From: Microcoleus sp. FACHB-61
GTDB lineage: Bacteria > Cyanobacteriota > Cyanobacteriia > Cyanobacteriales > Microcoleaceae
NCBI GenBank assembly: GCA_014695295.1
Contig: JACJNY010000080.1
Span: 1 to 54,634 of the forward strand
Direction: 5' to 3'
Length of the DNA: 54,634 nucleotides
The notes under the pieces were generated by a model. The model was not told the origin of the DNA. It saw only the letters and a program-made list of their open reading frames with translations, and did not search any database. Position numbers and translations under genes: made by a program. Below are positions 51,366 through 54,634 of the stretch, piece by piece; position 1 is the first letter of the stretch; every line of letters begins with the position of its first letter.

Positions 51366-52394
51366 ATGATTAATTTTAGCCATAATTTTTTCTCTGCAAA
51401 AAACCTAGCAATTGTTTATGCAATTGCTGCATTGGTTGTCATTGGTGGGAAAATTTTTGCCACAACAATCAATTATTCACCGCCATTTAAAGAAATCGGT
51501 TTTTACAGCACAACGATATCAGCTAATAACGATTTAGCTGACATTTATTATCCTCAACCCTCCGATATTAATTCTGGCAATTACTCTTTCCCAATTGTAC
51601 TTTTATTGCAAGGTGCGCTTGTAGATAAATCATTTTATTCAGATTACGCTAGCCTCGTGGCGCGGTACGGCTTTGTGGTAGTGGTTCCGAACCATTTTCG
51701 CCCTTTGCCCATCAATCCCACTTCGCCACCTAGCTTGCTCTCAGAAACTTCGCAAATTGCGGCGGTTTTGTCTCAAATGGCGATCGAAAAAACGAAGCCC
51801 ACATCCCCGATTGCGTCTGTGGTCGATACGCAGCGCCTTGGTTTATTGGGTCATTCTTTTGGTGGCGCAGTGGGGTTATCGGTGATGGCGAATAAATGCC
51901 TCCCAGAATTGTATTTGTGTCAAGAACCATTTACGCGCCCGAAAGAACTATTAGCAGGTGCATTTTTTGGAGCCAACTTACGCAATCCGATTTCAAATGA
52001 ATTTGTCCCCATTGCTAATGATGACCTTGCAGTGGCGTTGATTCAAGGCGATATCGATGGTGTCGCCCTTCCCGATCGAGCTCAAAGCACCTTTGATAAA
52101 ATTCAAACACCACCCAAAGCTTTGATTACTGTTATGGGTGCAAATCACTTTAGCATCACCAATGTTAATAACCCTGCGGGTGCGAACCCCGATCGCAATC
52201 CTGCTACATTAAATCGAGCCGTTGGGATTGAAACGATCGCCCGTTGGAGCGCCCTGTTTTTGCGGGCAAATATGCTTAAAGATCGAGCTGCTTTTGATTA
52301 TATTTACTCTCAAGGTGACGCCCTCGATCCGAATGTCCGTGTTACCACCGTTGCAGTTCCAGAACCATCTTCTAACCCACCTGCAGCTCTTTGA
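51366..52394 (+). CDS. Membrane-anchored alpha/beta hydrolase with PEP-CTERM-like end
   Basis: From ATG 51366 the product has 342 residues; an in-frame TTG at 51297 would add 23. A hydrophobic segment (about 15-35) is a signal anchor or signal peptide. The hydrolase core has the oxyanion region LLLQGALVD and the nucleophile elbow LLGHSFGGAVG with Ser164, and a late GANHFS provides the likely catalytic His. It resembles chlorophyllase/PAF-acetylhydrolase-like esterases. The C-terminus VAVPEPSSNPPAAL starts like a PEP-CTERM sorting signal but lacks the helix and basic tail. No neighbour hints at the substrate. Confidence 0.82.
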   Translation: MINFSHNFFSAKNLAIVYAIAALVVIGGKIFATTINYSPPFKEIGFYSTTISANNDLADIYYPQPSDINSGNYSFPIVLLLQGALVDKSFYSDYASLVARYGFVVVVPNHFRPLPINPTSPPSLLSETSQIAAVLSQMAIEKTKPTSPIASVVDTQRLGLLGHSFGGAVGLSVMANKCLPELYLCQEPFTRPKELLAGAFFGANLRNPISNEFVPIANDDLAVALIQGDIDGVALPDRAQSTFDKIQTPPKALITVMGANHFSITNVNNPAGANPDRNPATLNRAVGIETIARWSALFLRANMLKDRAAFDYIYSQGDALDPNVRVTTVAVPEPSSNPPAAL

Positions 52395-52770
52395 CTGTCA
52401 CATTCAGATATTTTTGACAAAGCCATGAGGTTTGCATCAATTTTGAGGGAATTTTAAGTCAACAGTCGCTACTTCTTGAGAATTGGTTTAAGAGGAGGTC
52501 GTTCTTCCTATGAAGGTCTGAAACTTTTGCACCGCAAGAAGTTCAGACTCGTTAAAGGCGAAAATTATCACGGTGTGACACTTGAAGGGCGGAAGGTGGG
52601 TTCTAATTGTTCCACCGCTGCATTGGTTTCAATGTTGTGACTTCCATCACTTGTAACACGGACTTGGTTCACCCAATATTTTCAGTATTATCACGGAAAA
52701 AAACCATCACCATCACTTGCTCTTACGAGAAACCACGAGATGATTAAGGTGTCGAGTTCAAAGAAATCCC
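52395..52770. other. Intergenic region, possible gene remnant
   Basis: A 54-codon frame from TTG 52476 to 52640 encodes a basic, protein-like segment (YEGLKLLHRKKFRLVKGENY) without a recognised family. Nothing else is supported in this stretch. Confidence 0.35.
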
Positions 52771-52986
52771 ATGTCACCAGTCAACCTTCTCCCCGGCGCT
52801 ATCAACGAATTAATCGCCACTGTCACCGATACTCACCGGCTCACTAAAGCTGACCGCTACGGCATGATGGCCGCCATCCTCGATGAGTCCATCAGTGAAG
52901 AAGAACGTGGCTCACTCGATCGCCTGATTCGCTCCCTAGTCAAAGGTCGGATTCAAGTCACTGATGAACTCTCCATCGTCCTGTAA
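52771..52986 (+). CDS. Small conserved cyanobacterial protein
   Basis: This 71-residue protein is helical and soluble (LPGAINELIATVTDTHRLTKADRYGMMAAIL, then EERGSLDRLIRSLVKGRIQV). I recognise it as a type of short conserved cyanobacterial protein, with no known function. The composition, codon order and complete start-to-stop frame suggest a real gene. No named domain is claimed. Confidence 0.7.
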   Translation: MSPVNLLPGAINELIATVTDTHRLTKADRYGMMAAILDESISEEERGSLDRLIRSLVKGRIQVTDELSIVL

Positions 52987-53197
52987 GCAGAAAGCTCGTT
53001 GAGAACTCGACACTCTACAACAGCTTTCCATTGCGAAAGTTGACAAAAGTTATTGATATAGCGATCGCCCTCTACAAGGATAGCTTTTTGTATTATAAAA
53101 CTTCATTAAGATTGTAAGCATCAATAAACAATAGTAGTATCATATAGTCAGGAAAGTTAAATGAAATTGTTTCGCTCGTTACGAATGGAGAGTCGGG

Positions 53198-54466
53198 ATG
53201 CAACTAACAGAGCGACATATGATTAAATCTACGGAACACCGTTTCGCACTGATTGATGAATTAGCTTTTAAATCCAAAAATCTCTACAATGCCGCTAACT
53301 ACGTCATTCGTCAGAGTTTTATCTATGGATGGGGCTATATCAACTACAACGAAATGAACCGTTTGATGAAGTATCATCAAGCCTACAAGGCTTTACCTGC
53401 TAAGGTTAGCCAACAAATCTTGATGATATTGGATAAGAATTGGAAATCATTCTTTGAAGCAGTCAAAGCTTACAAAGCCGATTCCTCTAAATTCACCGAT
53501 TGCCCAAAACTGCCGAAGTACAAAGATAAAGCTAAAGGGCGAAACATTCTCGTCTACACGATTCAAGCGATTAGCACTACACTGTTGAGAAAAGGAATTA
53601 TCAAGCTTTCGGGTACGGAGCTTTTAATCAAAACTCAAGTCAATCCCGCTCAAATTTGTCAAGTTAGACTGGTTCCCAAATGCGATTCCTATGTAATTGA
53701 GGTGATTTATGATGAAGCGGAGTCCACCGTTAGTAACGGCAACTCTGTAGCTAGTATTGATTTAGGATTGGATAACTTAGTGGCGTTAACTTCAAATCAG
53801 CCGGGTTTTATCCCTCTGTTGATTAACGGGCGACCATTGAAATCAATCAACCAGTTCTACAACAAACGCAAAGCACAGTTACAATCTCAGTTGAAAGGAA
53901 GCCGCAAGATTTCACCGCGCATTCAGCGTTTAACTCGCTGTCGCCACCTAAAAGTCAATAATTACTTGCATCACACAAGTCGCCTAATTGTTGACCATTT
54001 GGTAGCGAAACAAATTGGGACGCTAGTAATTGGTAAGAATGCACAGTGGAAAACCGAGATTGATTTAGGGAAGCAAACCAATCAAAACTTTGTCAGTATT
54101 CCTCACGCTCGATTAATTGAGATGTTGGAATACAAGACTCGGTTGGTTGGGATTAAGGTGATCGTGCAAGAAGAATCTTACACTTCGCGCGCAAATTTTC
54201 TGAATCTAGACCCAATCCCTGTTTACGGAAAAACCGATAAAGACCCTGTGTTCCAGGGTAAGCGAATCAAGAGAGGTTTGTACAAAACATCAGTCGGTCA
54301 ATTAATTAATTCTGATGTTAATGCTGCGTATAACATCCTTAGAAAAGCAATCCCAAATGCCTTCAGCAATGGGATAGAGAGCTGCGTAGTTCAGCCGAGG
54401 CGGGTCAATCCGCTCAAAGTAAAAGTGAAGGGGGAGGGACTTGAGGCCTCCCATGTCATGTCATAA
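53198..54466 (+). CDS. tnpB: TnpB-like protein with altered RuvC-II site
   Basis: This 422-residue protein has the TnpB/OrfB layout. The N-terminal wedge region begins MQLTERH and includes SKNLYNAANYVIRQ. RuvC-I has Asp188 (ASIDLGLDNL), and RuvC-III has Asp373 (NSDVNAAYNIL). The RuvC-II strand reads TLVIGKNAQWK, with Gly279 where canonical TnpB has Glu. The usual CxxC zinc-finger pairs before RuvC-III are absent; the segment reads VQEESYTSRANF instead, with Glu325/Glu326. It is therefore either inactive or a lineage with a relocated catalytic Glu. A GGAG ribosome site supports ATG 53198. No tnpA is adjacent. Confidence 0.88.
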   Translation: MQLTERHMIKSTEHRFALIDELAFKSKNLYNAANYVIRQSFIYGWGYINYNEMNRLMKYHQAYKALPAKVSQQILMILDKNWKSFFEAVKAYKADSSKFTDCPKLPKYKDKAKGRNILVYTIQAISTTLLRKGIIKLSGTELLIKTQVNPAQICQVRLVPKCDSYVIEVIYDEAESTVSNGNSVASIDLGLDNLVALTSNQPGFIPLLINGRPLKSINQFYNKRKAQLQSQLKGSRKISPRIQRLTRCRHLKVNNYLHHTSRLIVDHLVAKQIGTLVIGKNAQWKTEIDLGKQTNQNFVSIPHARLIEMLEYKTRLVGIKVIVQEESYTSRANFLNLDPIPVYGKTDKDPVFQGKRIKRGLYKTSVGQLINSDVNAAYNILRKAIPNAFSNGIESCVVQPRRVNPLKVKVKGEGLEASHVMS

Positions 54467-54480
54467 ATGACTATGCTTTT
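53198..54480 (+). mobile_element. IS200/IS605-type element with tnpB only
   Basis: A tnpB gene without tnpA occupies this interval. Near the 3' end GGGAGG (54432-54437) pairs with CCTCCC (54447-54452), and ATGTCATGTCAT/ATGAC repeats follow. This is consistent with a right end that overlaps the last codons of tnpB and encodes the guide RNA scaffold. The left end could not be defined; it lies upstream of 53198, probably after 53090. Confidence 0.6.
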
Positions 54481-54537
54481 GCCAGCTATAATGCACTTTT
54501 GACATAGACGATTAGGGTTCGCAACTTCATAAACATC

Positions 54538-54634
54538 ATGACGGATAGCATCCAGCATCTCATCGAGCCGCACATTCAAGATTTGGGTGGATTCCAAGCC
54601 CGCCGCCTGCTTCCCTCAGACGTTCTAGCACTGG
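54538..54634 (+). CDS. Pirin-family protein, N-terminal part (cut by window edge)
   Basis: The frame from ATG 54538 reads MTDSIQHLIEPHIQDLGGF followed by QARRLLPS and runs off the window. IxxLIEPxxxDLGGFxVRRxLPS is the typical start of pirin (bicupin) proteins, which bind a metal and include quercetinases and redox regulators. The last visible residues (DVLAL) differ from the usual (A)xRxMVGPF, so divergence or a sequence change is possible. It lies 71 bp after the TnpB stop. Confidence 0.65.
   Translation, partial: MTDSIQHLIEPHIQDLGGFQARRLLPSDVLAL

Noticed and set aside
54391..54597. 68-codon minus-strand frame at the right edge
   Set aside because: It is antisense to the tnpB end and the pirin-like start, which both have family motifs on the plus strand.

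Overview
The window is a chromosomal segment of a cyanobacterium. The evidence is the many HIP1-type GCGATCGC octamers, cyanobacteria-specific families (CruP, DUF1830, DUF1818, NtcB-type LysR, a lumen-type pentapeptide protein), heptameric short tandem repeats, and a Hmp/Pil-type taxis cluster with multi-PAS sensors. The repeat content and gene style suggest a filamentous Oscillatoriales-type genome (Microcoleus/Oscillatoria-like). That genus-level guess is inference.

Layout. 1-1,110: 5' end of an IS630-type transposase and an exported pentapeptide-repeat protein. 1,172-11,867 (minus strand): a taxis signalling cluster of response regulator, CheW, a 1937-residue receptor with an ethylene-receptor-like membrane domain and about 11 PAS domains, a CheA-type hybrid kinase and a second CheW. 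11,868-13,993: a 2.1-kb stretch without a convincing protein gene. 13,994-18,369: cysH (sulfate assimilation), a class II aldolase, and tex. 18,432-20,385: an MFS transporter bracketed by two 104-bp direct repeats. 20,424-24,119: a Uma2-type protein, an IS630 remnant, a zinc alcohol dehydrogenase, and a PIN/TRAM membrane protein. 24,468-29,681: hemW, small conserved cyanobacterial proteins, cruP, an array of nested palindromes, and a YegS/DAGK-type lipid kinase. 29,906-34,727: a HEAT-repeat protein and a second ethylene-receptor-like multi-PAS histidine kinase. 35,226-39,644: an NtcA-type promoter, an NtcB-like LysR regulator, a TrpD2-like protein, mobA and a class V aminotransferase. 40,430-41,703: an IS200/IS605-type element carrying IsrB and a probable guide (omega) RNA. 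41,716-49,624: an LCP-family protein, pentapeptide protein, SLH protein, amidase, SGNH hydrolase, rpoZ, DUF1818 and tRNA-Pro. 50,352-54,634: a zinc-ribbon protein, an alpha/beta hydrolase, a small conserved protein, a TnpB element and the 5' end of a pirin-like gene.

How the parts fit. The first 12 kb is a complete taxis/pilus-type phosphorelay apart from a PatA/PilG-type regulator. Its receptor and the separate kinase at 31-35 kb both carry the three-helix ethylene-receptor fold, with different changes at the copper-site residues. The ntcB-trpD2-mobA group fits nitrate assimilation: mobA supplies the molybdenum cofactor used by nitrate reductase, and the LysR gene has a canonical NtcA-activated promoter. 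Two unrelated RNA-guided nuclease elements (IsrB and TnpB) occur without a TnpA transposase. Heptamer tandem repeats run almost to the start codons of several genes.
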